A stretch of 45,217 bases of DNA from Bacteroidota bacterium. Its GTDB lineage: Bacteria > Bacteroidota > Bacteroidia > JABEUT01. Every line of letters starts with the position of its first letter. Position 1 is the first letter of the stretch. The stretch spans positions 1-45,217 of the forward strand of contig JABCZW010000018.1 in the NCBI GenBank assembly GCA_013289475.1, read 5' to 3'. The position numbers and the translations under genes were made by a program. The notes beneath the pieces were generated by a model. The model had not been told where the DNA came from and searched no databases. It saw only the letters and a program-made list of their open reading frames with translations. Positions 14,831 through 22,962 of the stretch are shown in pieces.

Positions 14831-16555
14831 ATGCATAAAAAACTACTTTTCATATTTTTACTAGTGCAGCTAATCCTGGTTTCGGGATTCGTACATGCTC
14901 AAAACATTGGCATAAATACCACAGGTACAGCACCTAACTGCAATACTCTGCTCGACTTAAACACCGGTAATACTGCATTTAACACAGCCAATGGTAACCG
15001 TGGGCTACTGATTCCTAATATAAGTTTAAGTACTACTGCATCACAAACCGATTTCCCGACGGGCACCTGCGCCATACCCGATGGACTGCTTGTTTTTAAT
15101 ACCAATACCGCAATTACCGGTACCGGTGCAGCAGGTGAAGGCTATTATTACTGGAGCACCACAGTATCTCGCTGGATAAGTATTGTAGCTAACTATACTT
15201 ACGGACCATGGTTGTTATTAGGTAATGTGGGCATTACAAGTCCGGCTAACCCTGCAACATACGGAACATCTACGTTGGGCGCCGCTGAAAACTGGCTGGG
15301 AACAACTGATGCTAACGACCTGACATTTGGAACAAATAATATTGAAAGGATGCGCATTAAGCAAACAACCGGTTATATTGGTATTGGTCTATCTGCCCCT
15401 ACCAGCCTTTTACATATAGTTGATGCAACAGGTTCTTTTACCAACGGAACTATGGTTACCATTACCGCCAATTCACTAAATAGCGGGAAAGCCCTCTATA
15501 TCAGTTCTTCATCAATAACTACCGGTAACCTTGTAGAAATAGAGGCAACCAATGCTGCAGGAAGCACAAGCAATGGCTTGTATATAAAAAACACAAGCGC
15601 TACAGGAAATGCCATACAGGCATTTGGTAATGGGAACCCTAATTATTCCGCTATTTATGCTACTACTGCCCCTACTACATTTGGCAGCAGTTGGGATATA
15701 TCTACATCTAACCATGCCATAGCCGGTACGGTAACTGTTACACATGCTTATTCATCAGGTGTATTAGGCGAAAACACGGCTACAGGAGTTCCGTCGGCCG
15801 GGGTAGTTGGTATTTACAGCACGCTGCCTGCATGGGGCGCTTTAGGCTACAGGAGCACTGCGCCAGCTAATTATGGTGTTTATGGCTCTGCTGCATATGC
15901 CAGCGGAGCAGGGTATCTTTCAACCACGGTAATGGCTGGTATTGGCAGCGGTTTTTATGGCGGCATAATAGGAAGCTGGATACGGGGCGAAGTAATGGGC
16001 CAGGTTTCGTGTGGTGAGCTTTTTGCAACATATAACCTTGGCAATGCATATACATCAGGCTATTCGGCAGAAGTAGTAACGGTTAACGATAAAAGAGTAC
16101 CTGCATATTCAGTTACATCTACCGACATTAAAGTGTATAATGATGGCACCGGAAAACTTACTAATGGCAGGATACATGTAAGTTTTGATGATGCATTTAC
16201 TGAATTGATAGGCGAAAACAAACCTGTTGTTACAGTTACACCTATGGGCCAGTGCAACGGGGTGTATATTACCAATGTAACGGCTAAAGGATTCGATGTG
16301 GTTGAACTGAATAACGGAACTTCAAATGTTGAATTTTCATATATAGTGGTAGGCAAACGCATAGATGCTGCAGGGAAGCCGCAATTGCCCGATGCCATAA
16401 GCAAGAAAGATTTTGACGACAAGATGAAAGGCGTAATGCATAATGAAAGTAATGCACAGCAAAGCGGAACCCCTATTTGGTGGGATGGAAAACAGATACG
16501 TTTCGATGCAGTACCTGCCCTGCAAGGAGAAGATACAGAAAACGGTATTAAATAA
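14831..16555 (+). CDS. large exported surface/adhesin-like protein
   Basis: 574 residues with a leader ending GFVHAQ. The opening NIGINTTGTAPNCNTLLDL, then NRGLLIPNISLS, GLLVFNTNT and GYYYWSTTVSRWISI, is a hallmark of a large family of Bacteroidota exported proteins that resemble phage tail-fibre or trimeric adhesin heads. A Gly/Ser/Thr-rich middle follows (residues 150-400), then a more compact C-terminal domain (VNDKRVPAYSVTSTDIKVYN onward). No T9SS C-terminal domain is recognisable, so its route over the outer membrane is unclear. It is followed after 21 bases by the M28 homologue. Confidence 0.8.
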   Translation: MHKKLLFIFLLVQLILVSGFVHAQNIGINTTGTAPNCNTLLDLNTGNTAFNTANGNRGLLIPNISLSTTASQTDFPTGTCAIPDGLLVFNTNTAITGTGAAGEGYYYWSTTVSRWISIVANYTYGPWLLLGNVGITSPANPATYGTSTLGAAENWLGTTDANDLTFGTNNIERMRIKQTTGYIGIGLSAPTSLLHIVDATGSFTNGTMVTITANSLNSGKALYISSSSITTGNLVEIEATNAAGSTSNGLYIKNTSATGNAIQAFGNGNPNYSAIYATTAPTTFGSSWDISTSNHAIAGTVTVTHAYSSGVLGENTATGVPSAGVVGIYSTLPAWGALGYRSTAPANYGVYGSAAYASGAGYLSTTVMAGIGSGFYGGIIGSWIRGEVMGQVSCGELFATYNLGNAYTSGYSAEVVTVNDKRVPAYSVTSTDIKVYNDGTGKLTNGRIHVSFDDAFTELIGENKPVVTVTPMGQCNGVYITNVTAKGFDVVELNNGTSNVEFSYIVVGKRIDAAGKPQLPDAISKKDFDDKMKGVMHNESNAQQSGTPIWWDGKQIRFDAVPALQGEDTENGIK

Positions 16556-16576
16556 TTCTAAAGTATCATAACAAAT

Positions 16577-17464
16577 ATGTCAAAGAACGCATTGCTTATT
16601 GCGTTAAATATTTTTTGTATACCCCTGTTTTCGCAAACCACCACCGAAATTGATAAGCTTAAAACTATAGTTTACACCATTGCTGCCGACAGTATGCAGG
16701 GCCGTGAAGCAGGGACAGCCGGAGAAGCAAAAGCAAGAAACTATATACTGGCTTGTTATGAAAAAATCGGGCTGAAGCCTTTCCATAATTCATATACGCA
16801 GAAGTTTTCATTCCCAAAAGATTCATCACATACAGATACTGCCACCAACATTATTGGCATGATTGACAATAAAGCCGATTCCACCATTATTATTGGGGCC
16901 CACTACGACCACATTGGTATGGGCGGGCCTAAATCACGCTCGCTTACCAGTAATAAAATCCATCCCGGGGCAGATGACAACGCCAGTGGTGTGGCCATGA
17001 TGCTTGAATTAGCTGAACATTTTAAAATGTCAAAGAACAAAAAATTCAATTATCTATTTATAGCGTTTTCGGCAGAGGAAGAAGGCTTGTATGGCTCGCA
17101 GGCATTTGTCAATGATAAGAACTATAAATCACTCAAGGTAAAACTCATGCTCAATTTGGTTATGGTCGGCAGGCTCGATAAACAAAGGCCTTTACTTAAA
17201 GCTATGCGAGATAACCGCGATAACCATTTCGATTCCTTATTAAATAAACATACTGACAAGTTTAGCATTACTATTACCGATGAGAACCTAAACTTCACTG
17301 ATGCCGGGGCTTTCAGCAAGAACAAGGTGCCTGCTGTTTCTTTTACAACCGGCTTACACGATGATTACCATAAGACAAGCGATACTGCAGATAAAATAAA
17401 CTACGATGGAATGTTAGTTATAACCACATACATAGAAAACTTTATTGACGGGGCTTGTAAGTAG
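16577..17464 (+). CDS. M28-family peptidase homologue with one zinc ligand replaced
   Basis: 295 residues with a leader ending LFSQ. M28 motifs: IIIGAHYDH (His109), GADDNASG (Asp134, the expected bridging ligand), SAEEEGLYGS (catalytic Glu167, ligand Glu168) and HDDYHKTSD (His265). The block that normally reads NxDMxGR is NLVMVGR here, with Val195 in place of the Asp zinc ligand. M28 enzymes are two-zinc aminopeptidases/carboxypeptidases; this one may bind one zinc, act weakly, or be non-catalytic. The rest of the fold looks intact. It probably forms a transcript with the surface protein upstream. Confidence 0.9.
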   Translation: MSKNALLIALNIFCIPLFSQTTTEIDKLKTIVYTIAADSMQGREAGTAGEAKARNYILACYEKIGLKPFHNSYTQKFSFPKDSSHTDTATNIIGMIDNKADSTIIIGAHYDHIGMGGPKSRSLTSNKIHPGADDNASGVAMMLELAEHFKMSKNKKFNYLFIAFSAEEEGLYGSQAFVNDKNYKSLKVKLMLNLVMVGRLDKQRPLLKAMRDNRDNHFDSLLNKHTDKFSITITDENLNFTDAGAFSKNKVPAVSFTTGLHDDYHKTSDTADKINYDGMLVITTYIENFIDGACK

Positions 17465-17474
17465 ATCCATAATT

Positions 17475-17533
17475 TTACCGCAGAAACGCTAAGGCGCAAG
17501 GCCTTTCATTTCTATTGATAATTGACAATTTTG
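17475..17533. repeat. intergenic repeats: ACCGCAGAAACGC type and TTGATAATTGACAATT type
   Basis: ACCGCAGAAACGCTAAGGCGCAAGG is a relative of the ACCGCAGAGAACGCAGAGG array at 19357-19400. It is followed by TTGATAATTGACAATT, whose reverse strand encodes the last residues (IVNYQ) and stop region of the lipoprotein at 17512. Confidence 0.5.
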
Positions 17534-18441
17534 TCATGGAAAACTTCTTTCCCCATTTTTCCGTTTTGAAACACCTTTTGATCATAGTTCCAATAATAAT
17601 AGGTAGTACTTTTAACATCAACAGGTTTCTTCCTGTCATTTTCATAAGTATGCTCACATGCAATTTTAATTGAAGCATATCGCCTTTCTGAATCGGGCAA
17701 AAAGGTTATTTTTCTGTCAATCTCATCATCGGTTTCATTTCCTTTTTCATCCAGCTCCGATTGGTAATCTACCATCCTGCAATTAAATATTTCATGTATC
17801 GGACGTGAATCATCAATATTATAATAATATATGTCTTTAAAATAACCACCGGAGCCTTGCCAGTCGCTGGTAATAAACAAGGCATAATCGTCCCAGTATT
17901 GGTCTCCGCCAAATTTTTGTATCCCCAAACTATCAGCCTTGTGGCCCGACTGCCCCATAGTGGCAAAGTTTTTATTAAAGCATTGTACCTTATACGTGTA
18001 CCCATCTTTAACCAACTCCGCTATTCCATAATTCGCGCCGCACCAATGGCATGAACCTGCAAATACTCCATCATTATCATAAACCAGGGTGGTAAATACA
18101 ACCCAATAAACCTCATCGCGGTATGTTTTCTTGTATGGCACTTTTATAATGGTATCAATATTGGTATGGCAATAACCATCGTCCGATAAGTTCATATTAA
18201 GCTTATCCTCCGGAGAAGGTTTCCAAATAGCTATTTTCTTGTCAACCCTGATAGGGTCAAAAAATGCCTGCAATAACTTCACCGTATCAAACGGAGAATC
18301 TACATGCCAATCATGGGTTTGATGATAAAGATTATCCCGGTTAACGGTATCTTTCTTTTTAGCTGATACTATATCTTCTGCCACATGCGGATTATTGCAG
18401 GCGCAAACAAATATTAATAGTATAAAAGTTAAATATTTCAT
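17512..18441 (-). CDS. lipoprotein, tandem paralogue B with a CxxC motif
   Basis: 309 residues. The leader MKYLTFILLIFVCAC has a lipobox with Cys15 as the likely lipidated residue. Conserved with its upstream neighbour are WKPSPEDKLNMNLSDDGYC and the IDTIIKVP block, then a Cys cluster GSCHWCGANYGIA. A CxxC set beside a third Cys (DDGYC) suggests a metal site or disulfide, but no known fold is recognised. Its ATG overlaps the stop of paralogue A by 4 bases. The final residues are encoded by an AATTGTCAATTATC-type repeat, so the native C-terminus may have been altered. Confidence 0.85.
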   Translation of the reverse strand: MKYLTFILLIFVCACNNPHVAEDIVSAKKKDTVNRDNLYHQTHDWHVDSPFDTVKLLQAFFDPIRVDKKIAIWKPSPEDKLNMNLSDDGYCHTNIDTIIKVPYKKTYRDEVYWVVFTTLVYDNDGVFAGSCHWCGANYGIAELVKDGYTYKVQCFNKNFATMGQSGHKADSLGIQKFGGDQYWDDYALFITSDWQGSGGYFKDIYYYNIDDSRPIHEIFNCRMVDYQSELDEKGNETDDEIDRKITFLPDSERRYASIKIACEHTYENDRKKPVDVKSTTYYYWNYDQKVFQNGKMGKEVFHDKIVNYQ

Positions 18442-19298
18442 TTCTTTACTGATTCATATTGCTCACTTGAGCTATTCCATGAATAATATTTGTTGCTGAC
18501 CTTTGTAGTCCTTTTCTTCTCGGTCTCAATATTATAAGTAGTTTCTGTGGTTATTATTTTCAAATCATCATATTCCTCATTCTTTTTATTTGGAATAATA
18601 ATAAGCTTCCTTTCGTACGCCTTCCTGTAACCAGATGTATCACCGAACATATCTTCGTGAGTATTTAAACATTGAAATCTGAAAACCTCTGAAAATGTAT
18701 TTATATCATACAAGGTTTCAAATTCATAAAAAGCTGAGCCCTGGTAACCATTTATTATATCAAGTACATAATTTCCTTTGCCTATCTTTTTTAAGGTGAT
18801 ACTATCATTCATACCGTAAGTATCATTAAAAGACGTCAAAGAATTCCGACTAAAGCTTTCAAGTGCTTTTCCCGAGATACGGGCGTAGCCATATGTAAGC
18901 TTACAACTTGCGCAATTGCATACTCCATTTCTATAATTCTGCCTTGTGATAAATATTATAAAATACAAAGGCAAATGATGGTAAGATTTTTTCTCATCCT
19001 CAATTTTAAAAATGGTATCGATGCAGGTGTAACAATAACCATCGTCAGATACTGACATATTAAACTTAGCATCAGGGTCGGGTTTCCATTTGGCATTTTT
19101 ATTTATAATGGTATCCGGCGCAAAGAACTTCCTTAATAGTGCATTAGTATCACTTATTGATTTAATCACTTTATCACTATCTATTTGATTCGATACCGTT
19201 AGTTTCTTCGCAACGGCAACAACCTCCTTTTTTGCAGGTTGGTTATTGCAGCCGCAAACAAAAACAAATACTATAAAACTTAATGAGAGTGATTTCAT
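18438..19298 (-). CDS. lipoprotein, tandem paralogue A with a clustered Cys motif
   Basis: 286 residues from the ATG at 19298 (MKSLSLSFIVFVFVCGCNNQ), chosen because it gives a compact lipoprotein leader; in-frame ATGs at 19319 and 19310 only add residues. Cys17 is the likely anchor. Shared with paralogue B: WKPDPDAKFNMSVSDDGYC, TCIDTIFKI and the Cys cluster GVCNCASCKLTYGYA. The DDGYCYTC block adds another Cys pair. Overlap of 4 bases with paralogue B implies co-translation. Function unknown. Confidence 0.85.
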   Translation of the reverse strand: MKSLSLSFIVFVFVCGCNNQPAKKEVVAVAKKLTVSNQIDSDKVIKSISDTNALLRKFFAPDTIINKNAKWKPDPDAKFNMSVSDDGYCYTCIDTIFKIEDEKKSYHHLPLYFIIFITRQNYRNGVCNCASCKLTYGYARISGKALESFSRNSLTSFNDTYGMNDSITLKKIGKGNYVLDIINGYQGSAFYEFETLYDINTFSEVFRFQCLNTHEDMFGDTSGYRKAYERKLIIIPNKKNEEYDDLKIITTETTYNIETEKKRTTKVSNKYYSWNSSSEQYESVKK

Positions 19299-19351
19299 AC
19301 AGAAGAGCATATTTACCATAACTAAGATACGAAAAAAATATTGTCTTTTAG

Positions 19352-19436
19352 TTTAACCGCAGAGAACGCAGAGGAATACACGCAGAGAACGCAAAGTGCT
19401 TTGATTCGTAATTCGTAATTTTTAATTCTTAATTGA
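19352..19436. repeat. two repeat families at the left edge of the accessory island
   Basis: First ACCGCAGAGAACGCAGAGG with a second GCAGAGAACGCAAAG unit, then ATTCGTAATTCGTAATTTTTAATTC. The 18-base core ATTCGTAATTTTTAATTC is repeated exactly at 32064-32081 inside the GIY-YIG gene. The array lies between the phage portal gene and the lipoprotein pair, where further phage genes would be expected. Confidence 0.6.
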
Positions 19437-19475
19437 ATCGGCGTTAACGCCGATTAAGCTGTTCGGTATAAACAT

Positions 19476-20726
19476 CTAGTTGCCTTCAGGCACGTTTACT
19501 TCTCCTAAGCCGAGAGCTTTACGTTTTTCGTTTAAGGTCATCCACCAGGCCTGTGCCAAAATGTTTACACGGCTCTCTTCATCTTCGCGTATCTCTTCAA
19601 AGTGCTGCTTATCTACCTCAAGGCAGTAACGGCGGCCATCGGCTTTTTCAAATTCTGGCACAAGGTTGCGGTTAAGGCTATCTACAAACAGGTGCAATTC
19701 GGGCAATACACAATTAGTGATTAAGGCTTTGCGGGCTTCCTGCATATTGTTATAGGTCTTGTTATCGGGGTCGTTGAGCAACTGACTGCTTATGCCATAT
19801 ACATTACATATATCGCGCATGCTGGCTTTCTGTCCTTCCCACAAACCAAGGTCTTCGGCTTTCGCTCCGGTAGTTATCCAGTTCATTTTGCCGCCGGTAA
19901 TTAATATTTTACCATAGTTAGCAGGGCCTCCATATTTCTCCTCATACTTCTTTTGCAGGGCATCAACCTGGGTTTGGTCATACTGAATGTTTTCGTCGGT
20001 GATGGTCAATATACCTGTCGGGCCAAGGTTTTTAATGAGCTTCATGCTGGCTTCGTAAGCATCGTTGCTTTGTGCCACCACCTTGCGTGCAGCAGCCAAT
20101 GGAGATACTCCCCTTACTGTTCCGTCGGGGTTCCAGTACTTGGTAAATATCAGGTCGCCTGGTAAAATCTGTTCGCTGTAGCGCCCGTTTACATAATTGA
20201 ACGATTTGGGCAAACCTGTGCTTTCATCGAGCGATATGCTTACAAACTGCGGAGGCACCGTTATTAATTGTATTACCCTGCCAGCATTGGAGCCTGCCTG
20301 TACACGTATTTTAGGTATAAAACATTCACCTGTCAATAGCTTATAGCCAAACACATTCTCGATAAACTCAGCACGGCCCTGGTAAGGGTTTGGCCTTTGC
20401 AATAAGTCCAGTATAGGGTGCTGTGTAAGCTCTACCTTGTTGGCAGAGTTGGTAACATCGAACAATTTATAGTGCGCCTTGGCGGCGGTGCGGGCAATCA
20501 TTTCAATTACGGCATACACATTGGGGTTTTTACGGTAGCCATCGCGTATATACGAGCGCGGATCGTCGCCAATGTTATAAATAGCGCCTTCCTGTACATA
20601 GGCGTAGCTAATGCTGGCTCCCTTGGTATGCAGGCCATTTTTGTCATCGGTTTTATTGCTTTTGTCGCGGTTTAAGAACCTGTTAGCAAAAAAGCCAAAA
20701 AAAGTTTGTTTATTTTTCATTTTCAA
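19476..20726 (-). CDS. phage portal protein, HK97 type
   Basis: 416 residues, full length for the family. Known role: the portal is the dodecameric vertex through which DNA enters the capsid. Visible features include VYAVIEMIARTAAKAHYKLF near the N-terminus, QHPILDLLQRPNPYQ, GECFIPKIR, the segment GDLIFTKYWNPDG, YGISSQLLNDPDNKTYNN and the helical C-terminal part with TLNEKRKALGLGEVN. It is third in a minus-strand order small terminase, large terminase, portal. No prohead protease or capsid gene follows; repeats and a lipoprotein gene do. The 405-base gap to the large terminase is unusually long for a phage and is filled with repeats. Confidence 0.92.
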   Translation of the reverse strand: MKMKNKQTFFGFFANRFLNRDKSNKTDDKNGLHTKGASISYAYVQEGAIYNIGDDPRSYIRDGYRKNPNVYAVIEMIARTAAKAHYKLFDVTNSANKVELTQHPILDLLQRPNPYQGRAEFIENVFGYKLLTGECFIPKIRVQAGSNAGRVIQLITVPPQFVSISLDESTGLPKSFNYVNGRYSEQILPGDLIFTKYWNPDGTVRGVSPLAAARKVVAQSNDAYEASMKLIKNLGPTGILTITDENIQYDQTQVDALQKKYEEKYGGPANYGKILITGGKMNWITTGAKAEDLGLWEGQKASMRDICNVYGISSQLLNDPDNKTYNNMQEARKALITNCVLPELHLFVDSLNRNLVPEFEKADGRRYCLEVDKQHFEEIREDEESRVNILAQAWWMTLNEKRKALGLGEVNVPEGN

Positions 20727-20766
20727 TTTATGTTTGTCACGTTTTCATGACAGTGGTTATAATCTT

Positions 20767-20800
20767 TAAGCCCTGATCTCTTCCAAGAGGTCGGGGCTTT
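20767..20800. terminator. strong GC-rich hairpin between portal and large terminase
   Basis: AAGCCCTGATCTCTT pairs with AAGAGGTCGGGGCTT over 13-15 positions with two G-T wobbles. On the plus strand it is followed by TTTTAGTTT, so it looks like a plus-strand terminator although the flanking genes read on the minus strand. It may therefore be part of the repeat block and not a phage signal. Confidence 0.5.
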
Positions 20801-21131
20801 TAGTTTGGGGCCCTCATCCTTCTTCTCCCAAGCGGGAGAAGCGTTACTAAACTTCTTCGCACTAACGTCACTGCTAGTCCGGGCTTTACGCTACTATCCC
20901 TAACGCAGAAAGGCACGGCACGTGAGGTGATGAGAAACGATGATAGGCAATGACACATAGATGCAAAGAATTGTGCATAAGTAATTTTTATTTTATTGTA
21001 TTTACGAGGGCTTCGCCGTTGTGCCAAAACCAAACTAAGCATATTTTTTTTGAATATTGAGGTTGCTTCGTTCCTCGCAATGACGGTACCCATGTTTTCA
21101 CTCATAACTCATAACTTATAATTCATAACTC
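20801..21131. repeat. composite of multi-copy intergenic repeats, no gene
   Basis: The gap holds, in order: a CTTCTCCC/GGGAGAAG hairpin; a GC-rich block with CCGGGCTTTACGCTACTATC; GGCACGGCACGTGAGGTGA (20912-20930); AATGACACATAGATGCAAAG (20949-20968); TTGTGCCAAAACC (21019-21031); GCTTCGTTCCTCGCAATGAC (21064-21083); and ACTCATAACTCATAAC with TTATAATTCATAACT (to 21130). Several modules recur in the same order at 28436-28571, and the CCTCGCAATGAC module recurs at 30303-30322. An open frame exists through it but is repeat-encoded. I see no real gene. Confidence 0.7.
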
Positions 21132-22367
21132 TTATGCAAAGCATAATTTCTTCTTCTTCGGATAACTATACACATACCGGATAGCATCAATGGCATGGTC
21201 GAAGTCTTTAACGGGGCGGTGTATGAGGTGTCCATCTTTATTCGTATCCCACATATACTGGCGGAACTCTTTAATAAGGTTCACACTTTCGGCAGTTACG
21301 TTTATTTTACGGTCGAGCAACAGGTTAATCCCAAACTCGACACTGTCGGCGCCTTTGCCTGCAGGCTTTAAGCCCAGCCATCCCTTGCGGTACAGGTAGT
21401 CGATTGTTTTAGGTTCAGCGCTATCGGCAACAGCCAGGACATTCAGATCGATGTGCTCGTGGGCAAAAGCAAATAGTTCTTCATTTTGCATACCACTGCG
21501 ATAAAGCAGTTCATGTATAAAGAGTTCTCCGTTGCATTCATTAACCTGTACAATGGCGGTAGGTGAATGGGTAAAACCAAAATCGATACCATAGCCCAAA
21601 ACCTGGCCTGGCAGGTTTTGGGAGTTAAAAGTGGAAAGTGAAAAGTTAAAAGTTTCGGAATTTTCATTTTTTATTTCTTGTACGTCACTATTCACTTTTA
21701 GTTTTTCACTTTTCACTCGTATTACTCCCCAATTGCTAAACACCACTCCCTCCGCCACACCTATCTCCCCTTCTCCATATACCTTCCACCAGTTAAGGTT
21801 GTTGCGGCGGCGTTCAATGTTTTGTATTTCCTGGCTGGTCAGGTATTGGTTATCGCGGTAGGTAGACTTAAGCAATATATGATCTTCTCCGTGCAGTTGT
21901 GGCAATAGGTCGTTGTGTACCCAAAAACGGCGTACGGGGTTGAAGTCGAGGATGGTAAGTTGGCGTGTACGTACGTCCAGTTGCTGGAATGATTCATAAT
22001 CAACATTGTTACATTCGTTAATAAATAAAATATCGCGCCTTGCCCCGCGGAGCTTAGCTGCATTGTCGGCCGAGAAGAACTCCACCACCGACTTGCCGAT
22101 ATAAAAGGTGTGCTCGGTCTTATTTTCTTTTACCATGCCATCCCACCTGTTCATGGCCAGTATGCGTTTAAAATCGCGTATGGCACCGCGTTTAAGGTGA
22201 GGGAAGCTTTCAGCAACAACCGACACCAGGTAAGGTTTTTCCGACAGGATAGTGAGCAAGGCAATGTATTGCAAAATGGTAAATGTTTTACCCGATCCGG
22301 TGCCTCCCTGGTGAATGATGTAGCGGGTTTCAGAAGAATTACAATTGAGGGATTTTAAATTAAACAT
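21132..22367 (-). CDS. phage terminase large subunit carrying a repeat-derived insert
   Basis: 411 residues. The ATPase has Walker A GGTGSGKT (21-28) and Walker B DILFINE (112-118); the nuclease has Asp262 in YGIDFGFTHSP, Asp315 in LAVADSAEP and Asp394 in DFDHAIDAIRY. Known role: the motor and nuclease that cut and pump phage DNA into the portal. Between the domains, residues about 218-251 (from KSEKLKVN to NFSLSTFNSQ) are encoded by an imperfect palindromic repeat also found outside genes here. It lies at the ATPase-nuclease linker, keeps the frame and leaves all motifs intact, so the protein could still be functional. Confidence 0.92.
   Translation of the reverse strand: MFNLKSLNCNSSETRYIIHQGGTGSGKTFTILQYIALLTILSEKPYLVSVVAESFPHLKRGAIRDFKRILAMNRWDGMVKENKTEHTFYIGKSVVEFFSADNAAKLRGARRDILFINECNNVDYESFQQLDVRTRQLTILDFNPVRRFWVHNDLLPQLHGEDHILLKSTYRDNQYLTSQEIQNIERRRNNLNWWKVYGEGEIGVAEGVVFSNWGVIRVKSEKLKVNSDVQEIKNENSETFNFSLSTFNSQNLPGQVLGYGIDFGFTHSPTAIVQVNECNGELFIHELLYRSGMQNEELFAFAHEHIDLNVLAVADSAEPKTIDYLYRKGWLGLKPAGKGADSVEFGINLLLDRKINVTAESVNLIKEFRQYMWDTNKDGHLIHRPVKDFDHAIDAIRYVYSYPKKKKLCFA
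21620..21719. repeat. in-frame palindromic repeat inside the large terminase gene
   Basis: The arm GTGGAAAGTGAAAAGTTAAAAGT (shown in part: GTGGAAAGTGAAAAG) near 21630-21652 and the inverse of the 21695-21717 arm agree at 20 of 23 positions. One arm also matches the non-coding copy at 23480-23502 at 22 of 23 positions. The element adds about 34 codons without disturbing the frame. Confidence 0.75.
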
Positions 22368-22419
22368 GCTGTTTGTGGTGTCGGAAATTGAGGGTTTAGT
22401 GTCGGAAAAAAAAGTTTTT

Positions 22420-22941
22420 TTAGTTCCCTGAATCTAACCTCCCCTGCTCCCGTATTCTTTCTACTGCTAATCGTTCTTCTTCGTTGTCTACCACAATCTC
22501 TATTACCCGGGGCTGATTGGTATCAATGTCTTTGTAAACCTTACGCATTTTCAACAACAGGTCGATAGCGTTAATTACCTCGGCACACGAAGGGCGGCAC
22601 TTGACGGTGGTAATTTCTTTACCATCCCTCACAATTTTATCGAACTCAACCTTACCCGATACAATGGCGCATAGCCTTGCTTCGAGTTCCAAATTGCTCT
22701 TCAGCCATGTTTCGGCTTCATGGGCTATAATATCGGCGCGGACAGATTCAATAACCGCCTCACGTTTTTTCATCCGGCTGGCAACAAGGTCGCGGGCAAA
22801 GGCAAGGTAACGCTCAATACTGCGACTACTAAGGCCCCATTTGGGCATATATTCCTTCAGTATCTGTGAGGTGCTCCAGCCGCTCTCCAACTTGCGGGCA
22901 AGCTCGGTTATCTTAAGCTGGTATTCGGTTTTGTGGTTCAT
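22420..22941 (-). CDS. phage terminase small-subunit-like DNA-binding protein
   Basis: 173 residues. The N-terminal third (WSTSQILKEYMPKWGLSSRS, then IERYLAFARD) reads as a helix-turn-helix, fitting recognition of the packaging site. The middle is helical and charged (RADIIAHEAETWLKSNLELE); SCAEVINAIDLLLKMRKVYK and VDNEEERLAVERI look like the oligomerisation part. The assignment rests on its length, the DNA-binding pattern and its position just before the large terminase, in the canonical order; sequence similarity alone would be weak. The ATG is preceded by GGTTAGTGG-type repeats and a composite palindrome, not by a phage gene. Confidence 0.75.
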   Translation of the reverse strand: MNHKTEYQLKITELARKLESGWSTSQILKEYMPKWGLSSRSIERYLAFARDLVASRMKKREAVIESVRADIIAHEAETWLKSNLELEARLCAIVSGKVEFDKIVRDGKEITTVKCRPSCAEVINAIDLLLKMRKVYKDIDTNQPRVIEIVVDNEEERLAVERIREQGRLDSGN

Positions 22942-22962
22942 TTGGTAGTGGTTAGTGGATTA

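Noticed and set aside
20767-20800. Phage attachment site
   Set aside because: It is a hairpin with no direct repeat partner flanking the phage genes, and no integrase is present.
20800-21105. 101-codon minus-strand frame between portal and large terminase
   Set aside because: It is entirely made of repeat modules found elsewhere outside genes and has no leader or domain.
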